Below are positions 8,540 through 17,635 of a stretch of DNA of 37,066 nucleotides, piece by piece. Under the pieces are notes generated by a model that worked only from the letters and a program-made list of their open reading frames with translations, did no database searches and was not told the origin of the DNA. Numbering within the stretch: the stretch's first letter is position 1; every line of letters begins with the position of its first letter. This DNA is from Streptomyces mutomycini (GTDB taxonomy: Bacteria; Actinomycetota; Actinomycetes; Streptomycetales; Streptomycetaceae): positions 1 to 37,066 of the forward strand of contig NZ_MAPV01000141.1 of assembly GCF_001700505.1 (NCBI RefSeq). The letters run 5' to 3'. Both the position numbers and the translations under genes were made by a program.

Positions 8540-8564
8540 TCCTCGGCCCGAGTGGGACCGAGGA
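8540..8564 (-). terminator. Hairpin between LuxR regulator and biosynthetic operon
   Basis: Perfect 7-base-pair stem (8540-8546 with 8558-8564) and 11-base loop, between the stop of the LuxR-type regulator (8595) and the start of the prenyltransferase gene (8490). It could end the regulator's transcript so that the biosynthetic genes depend on their own promoter. There is no T-run. Confidence 0.4.
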
Positions 8565-8594
8565 ATGGCATCTTCGGCCCGGCCCCGGAGCCGC

Positions 8595-11339
8595 TCAGGG
8601 CGACGGCTGCCGCAGCCGGCCTCCCAGGCTGGCTGCGGCCAGCTCGACGCGGGAACGGCAGCCGGTACGGGCGAACAAGCGGGTCAGGTAGTTCTCCACG
8701 GTCTTCTCGCTGGCCTGGAGGCGCAGCGCGATCTGCCGGTTGGTCAGGCCCTCACCGATCAGCTCGATGATGCGTCGCTCGGTGGCGGCCAGGGCCTCAC
8801 GCCGGCCGCGCGCCCGTGGTGCGGGGACCCCCCGTTCGCGGGTGACCGCGCGGACGCGTCCCATCACCGACGACGCACCGCACCGGGTGGCCAGGCCGTG
8901 GGCCTCGCGCAGCCAGGGACGCGGGTCCTCGGCGAAGCGCGCGATGGCGAGGCAGGACTCCATCAGCGACGCCAGATCTCCCCTGTTCCGGGTCAGATCG
9001 CTGGCCGCCCGGGCGAGGCGGACGTCGCGGTACACCAGGCCACGCGCCAGGACGAGGCCCTCCATCGTGTCCGTCCCTGCCTCGCGGTGCAGAAGGGCGA
9101 ACTCGTCCAGCAGCGATGTGGCACCGTCGTGATCGTCGGCGAACGAGGCGATCTGCACGGCCCGCATCAGCAGCAGGTGCAGGCCCGCGTGTAATCCGGC
9201 CTCGCGCAGACGCCGGCTGAGCTGCACGGCCAGCGGCGCCACCCTCCGGTCGTCACCCGTGCGGCTGAGCGCACCGATCCTCACCCAGGCACGCATCACG
9301 GCGAGCCTCGGGACCGGTGCCACGTCGGCCAGCCAGAGGGCCGCCTGCCGGGGTTCACCGCGCATCCCGCAGATGTCGGCGGCGATCAGGCGAGCGGCGT
9401 GGTGCACCAACGTGTCCTGGGAGTCGGAGAGTTCCAGCTCCCGGGCCGCGGACATGGCCTGCGACCAGTCGGCACCGATGTAGCCGTGCACGGCCCGGCG
9501 GTACGCGCCGAGCACGCCGGTCACGGGAAGCCGGTAGCGGGCACCGAGCACGAGCCGCGTCACCGCGGCCACGTCGACCACCGCGGCTCCGCGATGCAGT
9601 TGTCCCAGCTTCGCGGAGGGCACCGTCCGGCCGGAGTTGCGCCAGACCCGCTCGCAGGCGCCCGGATCGCCGGTCAGTGCGGTACTCAGCAGCTCCATCT
9701 GGTCGGCCGAGAAGAGTTCCTGGGCCCCGGCCAGGCCGGTCGGCCCGTCCTTCACCGCCACTCCGTCCGGCGGCGGCTGACGGCCGAACCACCACTGCGC
9801 GAATCCGATCGGCTCGCGGCCCGTGATCCCCTTGTCCAGCAGTGAGCGCACGGCCTCCTCGGCGGGTGGTTCACCGGAGTGCAGGGCGACCAGGACCGCC
9901 GCCAGACGCATCTGGGCCAGAGAGCCGGGAGCGCATCCGTGTTCCGCGTACTGGGTGAGCACGCCGCGCAGCAGTCCGTACCGGCCCGTTCGGACGGCCA
10001 GGTTCAGCAGTCGGGTCAGCGCACGGGCGTGCTCCGGTTCGCCGGGGGGCAGATGCCGCAGGGCAGCCGCGCACCACAGGGCCGCGCGCTCCGGCCGCTC
10101 CGGCTCGGCGTCTGCGGCCAGGTCGAGCAGCCAGGTGACCGTGTGCGGTTCCGGTGCGACGGCCGTGCCACCGTGCGCGAGGTGGTCGGCGAGGGCCGCG
10201 GGATCGACCGCGACGCCCTGCCGGTGCCGGGCCAGCAGCCGTCCGGCGATCGACGCGTGCAACGCGACACCTCGGTGTGCGCCCGGCCGGCCGGTGGCGG
10301 ACGCCGCCAGAGCGGGACACCGGCAGGTCACCCGGCCTGCCGGGTCGGCAACCAGCACCTCCGCGTCGATCAACTGGTCGAGCAGACGTCCGCAGTCGGT
10401 GAGGCCGGTTCCGGTCACCTCGGCGAGCAGCGGCAGATCGTCGACGCCGATGCCGTTCCACACCGCGACCGAGGACAGCAGCCGCGCCGCCGGCTCACCG
10501 AGGGCCGCGACCCGGCGCAGGAGGTGGTGGCCCTCCGGCAGCTCGATCGGCTCCGACGGTGTCCGCAGGCACAACCGGCCGCGGAAGGCGGTCAGCCGGC
10601 CACGCCTGCGCAGGTCGTCGAGGGTGCTCAGCACGGTACCGGGGTTGCCGAACAACGGTCCCAGAGCCGTGCGCAGGATGTCCGGCACCGCCTCGTCGAG
10701 CCGCGACCCCGACGCGCGGCACGCCAGGGACTCCGCGATGTCGTCGGGCAGTGGTCCGAGAGTGATCACCTGATCGGCGGCGGCGAGCAGTTCGGCGAGT
10801 CCCCGGGCGTACTGCGCGCTCTCCTCGCAGGTGGCCAGCACCAGGCACCCGGAGCGGCGTGCCGCGGTGAGCATCGGAGCGGGCTCCGGGACCGCGTGCG
10901 CGTCGTCGGCCAGAACCGCGGTGCGTCCCGGACGGCAGATCCGGTGGAACAGGCTGTCCAGCGCGGCGACCATGGCCGGCATCCATCCGGCGGTGTCCTG
11001 CCCCGCCGCGTCGCTCAGCCGGGCCAGGGTTCCGAGCGATTCGGCCGGCCCGGCGTCCTCGAACCGCTCGAACTGTTCGCGTACCGCGCGCACCAGGGGT
11101 GCCAGGGCGAACGCGTCGTCGTCGCGGCCCTCCGGGCCGGGCGCGGCACCCAGCCGCACCGGCAGAACGCGCACACCGGCCAACCGCAGTAACCGGTCCG
11201 CCTCGTCCAGCAGCGCGGTTCTTCCGATACCGACCGGCCCCTTGAGGACGATCAACCGCCCGCCGCCGGCTGCCAGCGACGCGCGCAGCAGGGCCAGTTC
11301 CTGGTCCCTTCCCTTGATCGCGGCACGCGTTCGGACCAT
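8595..11339 (-). CDS. Large LuxR-family (LAL-type) transcriptional activator 1
   Basis: 914 residues from ATG 11337-11339, which has a GAGGAGG site six bases upstream; in-frame codons further upstream are not convincing. The layout is that of LAL regulators: N-terminal AAA-type ATPase, long helical middle and a C-terminal LuxR helix-turn-helix (TERRIIELIGEGLTNRQIAL then SEKTVENYLTRLF). The P-loop reads GPVGIGRT at 34-41, with Arg40 replacing the invariant Walker A Lys; the Walker B region is AVLADDAHAV. Two TTA leucine codons (codon 50 at 11190-11192 and codon 716 at 9192-9194) make translation dependent on the bldA tRNA in Streptomyces. It is divergent from activator 2 and adjacent to the operon of region 1, so it is likely the pathway activator. 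Confidence 0.88.
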   Translation of the reverse strand: MVRTRAAIKGRDQELALLRASLAAGGGRLIVLKGPVGIGRTALLDEADRLLRLAGVRVLPVRLGAAPGPEGRDDDAFALAPLVRAVREQFERFEDAGPAESLGTLARLSDAAGQDTAGWMPAMVAALDSLFHRICRPGRTAVLADDAHAVPEPAPMLTAARRSGCLVLATCEESAQYARGLAELLAAADQVITLGPLPDDIAESLACRASGSRLDEAVPDILRTALGPLFGNPGTVLSTLDDLRRRGRLTAFRGRLCLRTPSEPIELPEGHHLLRRVAALGEPAARLLSSVAVWNGIGVDDLPLLAEVTGTGLTDCGRLLDQLIDAEVLVADPAGRVTCRCPALAASATGRPGAHRGVALHASIAGRLLARHRQGVAVDPAALADHLAHGGTAVAPEPHTVTWLLDLAADAEPERPERAALWCAAALRHLPPGEPEHARALTRLLNLAVRTGRYGLLRGVLTQYAEHGCAPGSLAQMRLAAVLVALHSGEPPAEEAVRSLLDKGITGREPIGFAQWWFGRQPPPDGVAVKDGPTGLAGAQELFSADQMELLSTALTGDPGACERVWRNSGRTVPSAKLGQLHRGAAVVDVAAVTRLVLGARYRLPVTGVLGAYRRAVHGYIGADWSQAMSAARELELSDSQDTLVHHAARLIAADICGMRGEPRQAALWLADVAPVPRLAVMRAWVRIGALSRTGDDRRVAPLAVQLSRRLREAGLHAGLHLLLMRAVQIASFADDHDGATSLLDEFALLHREAGTDTMEGLVLARGLVYRDVRLARAASDLTRNRGDLASLMESCLAIARFAEDPRPWLREAHGLATRCGASSVMGRVRAVTRERGVPAPRARGRREALAATERRIIELIGEGLTNRQIALRLQASEKTVENYLTRLFARTGCRSRVELAAASLGGRLRQPSP

Positions 11340-11468
11340 TGTCGGCCTCCTCTTGTGGGCCTCGTACGACGGCCCACGAGGCCGGCGCCCTGATGCGCGC
11401 CGCACGTCCGGGTCGCGCGGGGGGTCGACCGCTCTCGTAGTCAATTCCCCCGCAGGCAACCCGATCGT

Positions 11469-11482
11469 AACGTTCAAACGTT
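11469..11482. promoter_or_regulatory. Palindromic operator candidate between divergent LuxR regulators
   Basis: AACGTT-CA-AACGTT forms a 6-2-6 inverted repeat whose half-sites are themselves palindromic. It lies in the 152-base gap between the two regulator genes, 130 bases before the first and 10 bases before the second. On the minus strand TACGAT (11464-11469) would serve as a -10 box for activator 1, placing the palindrome in the spacer of that promoter. A related TAACGT occurs before the prenyltransferase gene at 8490. It could be an autoregulatory site; this is inference from position and symmetry only. Confidence 0.4.
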
Positions 11483-11491
11483 CTACCATGT

Positions 11492-14296
11492 GTGAGTGCT
11501 GGGCATACTGGTGAGGTGATCAAACACTGGCACGGTGTGGCCGATTCCGAGCTGCCGGTGCCGACGCTGTTCGGTCGTGACGCCTCCCTCGCGCACGTCG
11601 TCGACCTCGCCGCCTCCCCGGACGACGCGTCACTGATCCTGCTCACGGGCCCGCCCGGGATCGGGCGCAGCGCGGTGCTGGCTGCCCTCAGGGGCGAATT
11701 CAAGACGCTCGGCATCGCCACTCTGACGCTGCGGGTGGCGCGCAACGAGCGTGACCGGCCCTACTCCTTGGCTTCCCGGCTCTCCGCCGAGCTCAGCGCC
11801 CTCTACCCGGCCGTCGGCGGCTCCCGGCGCAGAGCGACGGCCGCCGCTCCGTCGCCGCGCACGGACTCCGGCCGCCAGCTGGCCACCGAGCTGCGATCGG
11901 CAGTCGCCGCGTGCGACAAGCTCATCGTCCTCGTCGACGATGTGCAGTGGACGGACCCGAGTTCTCGTGCCGTGCTGCTGCCGATGGTCCGCACGCTGGC
12001 GGGCGGCCCGGTCACGTTCGTCTGTGCGCTCCGCCCCTCGGCGGCCGACCCGCCGGGCGACCGGGCAGCGCTGGACCAGCTGCGTGCCGCTGGTCTCGCC
12101 GAGGTGGTGACGCTCCGTCCGCTGCGCGAGTCCGAGGTCCGCGCCCTGGTCACCCAGCGCTTACAGGCCAAGCCTTCGGCACCACTGCTCTCGTACCTGC
12201 GGCGGGAGTGCCGCGGCATGCCAGGCGCCGTGCTGGCCGCTGTCTCGGGGCACCAGCGGAGCGGTTCGCTGAACATCTTCGACCGACACGCCCACCTCAC
12301 CTCGCCGGACCGTCCTGCCTCGCTGCCGGCCGGCCTGCCGCCGGTCGAGAGTCTGCGGCAACTGGCCGGCCTCGTCTGGCCGGTGGCCAAGGCGGTCGCC
12401 GTACTCCATCCCCTTGGTTCCGCGGCGGCCGGACTGATCGCCGAGGCCCTGGGCACGAACGAGGCCGAGGTCCACGAGGCACTGGTCGAACTGCGGGACG
12501 AGGGGTTACTGAGGCAGGGGCCCCGGCCGGGCCACTGGGGGTTCCGGCTGCCGTTGCTCGCCTCGGCCCTGGCCACCTGCCTCGGCCCGTACGAGCGTCG
12601 CAGGCTCGCCCAGCTGGCGGTCGACGCGATCTGGGCGGGGGACGCGGTCGCGGACGGCAGGTTCCTCGCCGAGCAACTTGTCGTGGCGAGGCGGTTCGTG
12701 GACTCCCGGCGGGCATCGGACGAACTCCTCGCCAGGGGAACCGCCGCGATGCTGGACGACGGGTACTTCGCCGAGCGATGGCTGCGCGCCGCCATCGAAC
12801 TGATCGCCGAGCCGGACCGGCGTGCCCAGGCACTGCTCGCGCACGCCGCCACCTGCTGCATCCACCTGCGGTACGCCGAAGCCCTCGACAGCGCGTGGAC
12901 GGTGCTGTCCGGCCACGCGGACCTGGTCAGCCCGGAAGCCCTGCTCGAAATGGAGATGATCTACGTCGTCTCCCTCGGGGGGATCGGTGACACGGCGGCC
13001 CTCGCCGAGATCTGCAACAACGGCTGGCGCTCGCTTCCGGGCGGGGAGGGGCACCGGATCCTCACCCGGGCCATCGCTCTGTGCCACCTGGACCGCTGGC
13101 GGGAGGCGGACGAATACCTGACGGCCCATGGGGACGTCTGGCGTCAGGACAACGATGTCGTGGGTGCGTTGGGGCTCCTCTTCAGCGAGTGCGTCGGGGT
13201 GTTCCTCGGCAGGTTCGAGCCCTTCGACCGGGCCGTCGCCGCTCCGCCCCGGTGGCCCATGTGGACGGCGGCGTCACGGCACCGCTTCGAGCGGATGTCG
13301 CAGCTGGCCCGGGTGCTGATGGCCCTCGGAGAACTGGACCGGGCGGAGCGGCTGCTGGCGGCGTACCCCATGCCCTCCGGCTACCGGCCCGTGCCCGACC
13401 GGGTGGTGGCGAACAGCCAGGCCGGACATTGGGACCCGGCGCTCGACCTCGCACGGCTGAGTCTGGCCACCGGTCTCTCGGTCGGTGACTTACCCACCCA
13501 CACCATGATGTGCCGGGAGACGTGCATCATCCTCGGTGCGCGCGGCGCGCTGGCCCGGTCCCGCGAGGTGATCGAGAGGGCGCGGGCCGTACAGCCGGTG
13601 ATGCTCCACCTGCTGGCCGTGCCGGAGGCGTACCTGGACCGGGCCCTGGGGGCGACCGAGCGGGCCGCCCAGGGTGTCAGGGACGGGATCGCCCAGGCCG
13701 TCAGACGTGGTCTGGTCATCGGCACCGACGAACTGTGGCTGACGCGTGCCGTGTCGGAACTGGCCGCGGGCGATCTGGTCGCGGCCCAGCGGTGCGTGGA
13801 CGAGACGAAGAAGGTCGCCGAACTGCTCGGCACCGGCCGGGCCCGTCTGTGCCGTCTGCTCGCCACCGCCGTGGTGCACCGAGACCATGCGGCGGCCGCC
13901 GAGGCCGTACAGCTCGTACGCCGGCGCGCACAGCCCCACGAGCACGCCGAGACGATCCATCTGGTGGTCCGCCACGGCCTGGCCGACGCCTCGCTGCTGC
14001 ACGAAGCGTACGCACTGTACGGCGACCTCGACGCGCTGCTGCGCAGAGCACAGATGCGCAATCTGATGCGCGAGCGGAAGGTCGCCATGCCGGGCCGGAG
14101 CCTGGTCATCGCGGAGAACGAGCGGCTGCTCGCCACGTTGGTCGCGGAGGGGCTGACCAACCGCGAACTTGCCGTCGTGGTCGGCGGCAGCGAGAAGAGC
14201 GTGGAGAGCCGGCTGGGCAGGCTGTTCAAACGCACCGGATTCCGTTCACGGGTCGAGCTCGCCTCTGCGACGCTCGCCGGCGAGTACCCGGCCTGA
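11492..14296 (+). CDS. Large LuxR-family (LAL-type) transcriptional activator 2
   Basis: 934 residues if the GTG at 11492 is used; GTG 11516 (MIKHWHGV) is a possible alternative and neither has a clear ribosome binding site. ATPase domain at the N-terminus with GPPGIGRS at 53-60, where Arg59 replaces the Walker A Lys, then Walker B IVLVDDVQWTDPSSR, a long helical region, and a C-terminal LuxR helix-turn-helix (LLATLVAEGLTNRELAVV, SEKSVESRLGRLFKRTG). Three TTA codons lie at 12161, 12506 and 13490 (codons 224, 339, 667), so expression should depend on bldA tRNA. It is not a recent duplicate of activator 1: the two share domain order but little sequence outside the HTH. Probably activates region 1; control of the phosphonate operon is possible but unsupported. 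Confidence 0.88.
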   Translation: MSAGHTGEVIKHWHGVADSELPVPTLFGRDASLAHVVDLAASPDDASLILLTGPPGIGRSAVLAALRGEFKTLGIATLTLRVARNERDRPYSLASRLSAELSALYPAVGGSRRRATAAAPSPRTDSGRQLATELRSAVAACDKLIVLVDDVQWTDPSSRAVLLPMVRTLAGGPVTFVCALRPSAADPPGDRAALDQLRAAGLAEVVTLRPLRESEVRALVTQRLQAKPSAPLLSYLRRECRGMPGAVLAAVSGHQRSGSLNIFDRHAHLTSPDRPASLPAGLPPVESLRQLAGLVWPVAKAVAVLHPLGSAAAGLIAEALGTNEAEVHEALVELRDEGLLRQGPRPGHWGFRLPLLASALATCLGPYERRRLAQLAVDAIWAGDAVADGRFLAEQLVVARRFVDSRRASDELLARGTAAMLDDGYFAERWLRAAIELIAEPDRRAQALLAHAATCCIHLRYAEALDSAWTVLSGHADLVSPEALLEMEMIYVVSLGGIGDTAALAEICNNGWRSLPGGEGHRILTRAIALCHLDRWREADEYLTAHGDVWRQDNDVVGALGLLFSECVGVFLGRFEPFDRAVAAPPRWPMWTAASRHRFERMSQLARVLMALGELDRAERLLAAYPMPSGYRPVPDRVVANSQAGHWDPALDLARLSLATGLSVGDLPTHTMMCRETCIILGARGALARSREVIERARAVQPVMLHLLAVPEAYLDRALGATERAAQGVRDGIAQAVRRGLVIGTDELWLTRAVSELAAGDLVAAQRCVDETKKVAELLGTGRARLCRLLATAVVHRDHAAAAEAVQLVRRRAQPHEHAETIHLVVRHGLADASLLHEAYALYGDLDALLRRAQMRNLMRERKVAMPGRSLVIAENERLLATLVAEGLTNRELAVVVGGSEKSVESRLGRLFKRTGFRSRVELASATLAGEYPA

Positions 14297-14298
14297 CA

Positions 14299-14320
14299 CC
14301 CGCCCGTCTCTCCCGGCGGG
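14299..14320 (+). terminator. Weak hairpin after LuxR activator 2
   Basis: CCCGCC (14299-14304) can pair with GGCGGG (14315-14320) three bases after the stop codon of the regulator and before the convergent NIPSNAP gene. The stem is only 6 base pairs with a 10-base loop, so support is weak. Confidence 0.3.
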
Positions 14321-14437
14321 CCTCGTCCGATCACCTCAGGTGTACTCATCCGCACTGCGCGCACTCGTCGGTCGCACCGTGCGCGTCGTACGGGAGGAAG
14401 CGTCCCCCGGCTCGCCGCCCGCCCCTCGCGCCGCGCC

Positions 14438-14782
14438 CTACGGCCGCTCCCCCGAGCTACCACCCGTCTGAGTCGGTGAGGCGTCGAGGGGGCGCAGGAA
14501 TCGGCGTTCGTAGCGTCGGATGCACTGCGTGCGGCGGGCCAGTTCGAAGGCGGCCTGGCACTCGGGGTCGGTGGCGCTGTCCTTTCGGTACCGCTCGTAC
14601 CGGGCGAGGTCGGGGAAGGTGAACAGAGCATAGGCGATGTCGCTGTCGCCCTCACTGGGCAGGAAGTATCCGTGGTGGTTGCCGCCGAAGCGGTTGACGA
14701 GGGTGATCCAGCGGCGCCCGTACTCCTCGAAGTCATCGATGCGGTACGGGTCGATCTCGTACTTCAGATGAACGGTGATCAT
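14438..14782 (-). CDS. NIPSNAP-family small protein
   Basis: 114 residues from ATG 14780-14782. The sequence MITVHLKYEIDPYRIDDFEEYGRRW followed by a HGYFLPSEGD segment and a FTFPDLARYERYR segment is typical of the ferredoxin-like, dimeric NIPSNAP / EthD-like fold (stress-responsive alpha-beta barrel). Bacterial members are of uncertain function; some sit next to oxygenases and may shield unstable products. It converges on activator 2 and diverges from the glycosidase gene at 15093. Nothing ties it firmly to either neighbouring cluster. The C-terminal tail (about 15 residues after FLRPLD) is polar and probably disordered. Confidence 0.8.
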   Translation of the reverse strand: MITVHLKYEIDPYRIDDFEEYGRRWITLVNRFGGNHHGYFLPSEGDSDIAYALFTFPDLARYERYRKDSATDPECQAAFELARRTQCIRRYERRFLRPLDASPTQTGGSSGERP

Positions 14783-15092
14783 GTGATTCCTGTCGTTCGT
14801 TTCCGGCGTCCGGTGCGGTCGTAGCAGCGGACGGCGTCCGCGCGCCCACCGCGGGGTCCGACACCGGCGGCACCCGAGGTCCCGCAACGGCCACCACTGC
14901 ATGCAACAGGCTCGCACGGTGGATTCACCGACGACGAGGCAGTCGGGACGCCCGGTGCCGATGCCGCTCCGCCCGAATGCTTGATTTTGTTCGTAACACC
15001 GTTCTTTCGAGCATCTATTGACACGCCACCGACAACACGGCCAGAGTCGTCCCCGCCAGTGCTGCCGGTCACGTATCGAGGAGTGTCTCGCC
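14783..15092. other. Divergent intergenic region upstream of NIPSNAP and GH109 genes
   Basis: About 310 bases without a convincing gene. The part nearest the GH109 gene (about 14980-15025) is unusually AT-rich for this DNA and contains the TTGACA promoter described separately. TGCATGCA occurs at 14898-14905. A promoter for the NIPSNAP gene on the minus strand is expected in this stretch, but I could not assign one. Confidence 0.5.
15018..15047 (+). promoter_or_regulatory. Sigma70/HrdB-like promoter for the GH109 gene
   Basis: A perfect -35 box TTGACA (15018-15023) is followed after 18 bases by CAGAGT (15042-15047), one base from the Streptomyces -10 consensus TAGRRT. A start near 15054 would give a leader of about 40 bases with a GAGGAG ribosome binding site around 15078 before ATG 15093. 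Confidence 0.5.
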
Positions 15093-16541
15093 ATGCCCGA
15101 AATACCCGCCGTTTCACGCCGTTCGATGCTCGGAGGGACGCTGGCCACGGGAGCCGTCGTGGCCGGCCTCGGCTCGGCCGCCGGTGCGGCCGCGGCCACG
15201 AGCGCCGCGCCGTCGGCCGCGGGGGCGGAAGCCTCGGCCCCCGGCCGCCGGCCCGGCCAGAAGTCGATGATCAATGTGCCGTTCGAGGAGTACAGGACCG
15301 TCAGGGTCGGTGTGATCGGGCTCGGCAACCGGGGTTCCGGCATGACCACGGGCTGGTCCGTCATCCCCGGCTGCGTCGTCACCGCCGTCTGCGACATCCG
15401 CGCCGACCGAGCCGAGCGCACGGCCGACGGTCTGGTGGCCGACGGCATGCCCCGCCCCGCGGAGTACGGCGGATCGGCGGACGCGTACGCCAAGATGCTG
15501 CGGCGCGACGACATCGACCTCGTCTACATCGCCACTCCGTGGGAGTTCCACTACGAACAGGGCAAGGCCGCGCTCCTGTCCGGGAAGCACGTCGTCGTCG
15601 AGTTGCCCATCGCGACCGAGGTCAGCGAACTGTGGGATCTCGTGGACACCTCGGAGCGCACCCGCAAGAACCTGATGCTGTCCGAGAACTGCAGCTACGG
15701 ACGCAACGAGCTGGCCATGCTCAAGATGGCGCACGAGGGCCTGTTCGGCGACGTCACGAACGGCCACGGCGGCTACCTTCACGATCTGCGGGAGCTGCTC
15801 TTCTCCGACACGTACTACACGGACGCCTGGCGTCGGCGCTGGCACACGCGCAGCACCGCGTCCTTCTACGCCATGCACGGCCTCGCGCCGATCGCGGCAG
15901 CCATGGACATCAACCGCGGCGACCGCATGACGACGCTCAAGGCGACCGCGACCGCGCCGAAGGGGCTGGCCGACTACCGGGAGCGCTTCATACCGAAGTC
16001 GCACCCCTCGTGGCGCGAGACCTACATCAACGGCGACCTGGTCAGCTGTGCGATCGAGACGGCCAGGGGCAGGACCATCAGGGCAGAGCACGACGTGAGC
16101 TCGCCCCGCCCGTACAGCCGGATCAACTCGCTCGCCGGCAGCCGCGGCATCTTCGAGGACTACGCCGGTACGTCGACGACCGGCGGACGCATCTACGTCG
16201 AGCCGGACCACGGCGGCCACTCCTGGCGGGACTTCGACGCCTACCGCAAGGAGTTCGACCACTGGCTGTGGAAGAAGCTCGGCGACGAGGCCGAGAACGG
16301 CGGCCACGGCGGCATGGACTACATCCTCCAGTGGCGCACGGTGCAGCTGATGCGCGCGGGGCTGGTGCCGGACATCGACGTGTACGACTCGGCCTCCTGG
16401 TGCGCACCGGTCCCTCTGAGTGTCATGTCCCTGGAGAAGGAGGGCCGTCCGGTCGCCGTCCCGGACTTCACCCGGGGCAGCTGGGTCAATCTCCGCTCCG
16501 GCCTCGACTCGCGCAGCACGGACATGCCGCCGGTTTCCTGA
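15093..16541 (+). CDS. Tat-exported GH109-type glycosidase (Gfo/Idh/MocA fold)
   Basis: 482 residues from ATG 15093, chosen because it follows a GAGGAG site and gives a twin-arginine signal (SRRSMLGG at 8-15, then a hydrophobic Ala/Gly stretch). The mature part is an NAD-dependent Gfo/Idh/MocA protein: dinucleotide loop GLGNRG at 76-81, then ENCSYGRNELAML and GLFGD, HDLRELLF, and HGLAPIAAAMDINRGDR. These match family GH109, whose founding members are alpha-N-acetylgalactosaminidases that use bound NAD in a redox-assisted mechanism; some homologues are other glycosidases. Tat export fits a protein that folds with its cofactor in the cytosol. It shares a transcript with the NEW3-domain gene 64 bases downstream and is likely not part of either flanking antibiotic cluster. 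Confidence 0.87.
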   Translation: MPEIPAVSRRSMLGGTLATGAVVAGLGSAAGAAAATSAAPSAAGAEASAPGRRPGQKSMINVPFEEYRTVRVGVIGLGNRGSGMTTGWSVIPGCVVTAVCDIRADRAERTADGLVADGMPRPAEYGGSADAYAKMLRRDDIDLVYIATPWEFHYEQGKAALLSGKHVVVELPIATEVSELWDLVDTSERTRKNLMLSENCSYGRNELAMLKMAHEGLFGDVTNGHGGYLHDLRELLFSDTYYTDAWRRRWHTRSTASFYAMHGLAPIAAAMDINRGDRMTTLKATATAPKGLADYRERFIPKSHPSWRETYINGDLVSCAIETARGRTIRAEHDVSSPRPYSRINSLAGSRGIFEDYAGTSTTGGRIYVEPDHGGHSWRDFDAYRKEFDHWLWKKLGDEAENGGHGGMDYILQWRTVQLMRAGLVPDIDVYDSASWCAPVPLSVMSLEKEGRPVAVPDFTRGSWVNLRSGLDSRSTDMPPVS

Positions 16542-16605
16542 ACCGGCGGCTCAGCCCGTCCAGTCACCAAGCCGCTCAGTCGCCTTGTCACTCGAAGGAG
16601 CAGTA

Positions 16606-17616
16606 ATGAGATCAGCACGACGGACCGGCCGGCTCAGAACCCTGGCGGTGGCGGTCTCTGCGGCCGGGGCGACCGCCCTCTTCCCCGTCCAGGCGACGGC
16701 GGCCTCCGCCGGGGCTCCGGCGGAGGCCGCCGTCGCCACCGAGGTGAGCGTTTCCCCCGTGGACCTCGACGGGCCTGCCATCTCCACCGTGAAGGTCACC
16801 GTCAAGAACGCCGGTCCCCAGCAACTCCGTTCACTGAAGGTCGCGTTCGCCGGGCCGACGGGCTGGGCCGTCCAGCCGTCCGTGCTCAGCGTGGACGGCT
16901 CCCTCCCGGCCGGCGCGTCGGCGGACGCGTCGTTCCGGATCCAGGTCCCGGAGAAGCGCCCCGGCTTCGTCATCCGTACGTTCACGGCGACCGCGACGTA
17001 CAAGGGCGGGGACGGCAGGGGCACGGCAACCGGCACCCGCACCGAACGCTCCGGGTCCCCGCAGGCGAACCTGGCGGCGGCGTACAACAACGTGGGCGTC
17101 ACCGACGAATCCGACACCGGGCCCGGCGACTACGACGGCGAGGGCAACAGCTTCTCCGCGCAGAAGCTGGCGGCGGTCGGTCTGACCCGCGGGGCGAAGG
17201 TCGAAGCCCTGGGCGCCGAGCTGACCTGGCCCGACGTCGCGGCCGGCACCAAGGACAACGTGGCGGCCTCGGGGCAGGCGGTGGAGCTCGCGGGGAAGGG
17301 CAGCGCGCTCGTCTTCCTCGGCTCGGGCGTCACGAGCGGCGCGACGGGCACCGCGAGCGTCCACTACACCGACGGCTCGTCCAGCACCGGGACGTTCGGC
17401 TTTCCCAACTGGTCCTTCGACCCGGCCGACGCACACGGTGCGACGCTGGTGAAGTCGACGGACGGGCGCAACCGCCCGGACGGATACGGCAACGCCACCG
17501 TGAAGTACCGGGTCTTCGCCCATTCGATCCCGCTGGACCCGGACAGGACGGTCGACTTCGTGGTCCTTCCGGCGAACGCCAACATCCACATCTTCGACAT
17601 GGCTACGGCGCCGTGA
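16606..17616 (+). CDS. Secreted NEW3-domain (NPCBM-associated) carbohydrate-related protein
   Basis: 336 residues from ATG 16606, with a GAAGGAG site just upstream. A Sec-type signal peptide with an Arg-rich start, hydrophobic core and Ala-rich cleavage region covers about 1-35. Residues about 45-125 form a NEW3-like beta-sandwich (alpha-galactosidase-associated; VTVKNAGPQQL and GWAVQPS are typical). The rest resembles the C-terminal beta domain often attached to streptomycete secreted glycosidases (NVGVTDESDTGPGDYDGEG, TWPDVAAGTKDNV, VHYTDGSS). No catalytic glycosidase domain is present, so it is probably a stand-alone carbohydrate-binding or accessory protein working with the GH109 enzyme upstream. 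Two hairpins follow the stop codon. Confidence 0.8.
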   Translation: MRSARRTGRLRTLAVAVSAAGATALFPVQATAASAGAPAEAAVATEVSVSPVDLDGPAISTVKVTVKNAGPQQLRSLKVAFAGPTGWAVQPSVLSVDGSLPAGASADASFRIQVPEKRPGFVIRTFTATATYKGGDGRGTATGTRTERSGSPQANLAAAYNNVGVTDESDTGPGDYDGEGNSFSAQKLAAVGLTRGAKVEALGAELTWPDVAAGTKDNVAASGQAVELAGKGSALVFLGSGVTSGATGTASVHYTDGSSSTGTFGFPNWSFDPADAHGATLVKSTDGRNRPDGYGNATVKYRVFAHSIPLDPDRTVDFVVLPANANIHIFDMATAP

Positions 17617-17635
17617 CGGTGTAGCGACCGGTACG

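Noticed and set aside
11340..11489. An extended N-terminus for LuxR activator 1 reaching into the intergenic region.
   Set aside because: The extra ~50 residues are not like LAL regulators, and the ATG at 11339 has an excellent ribosome binding site; extension would also cover the palindrome.
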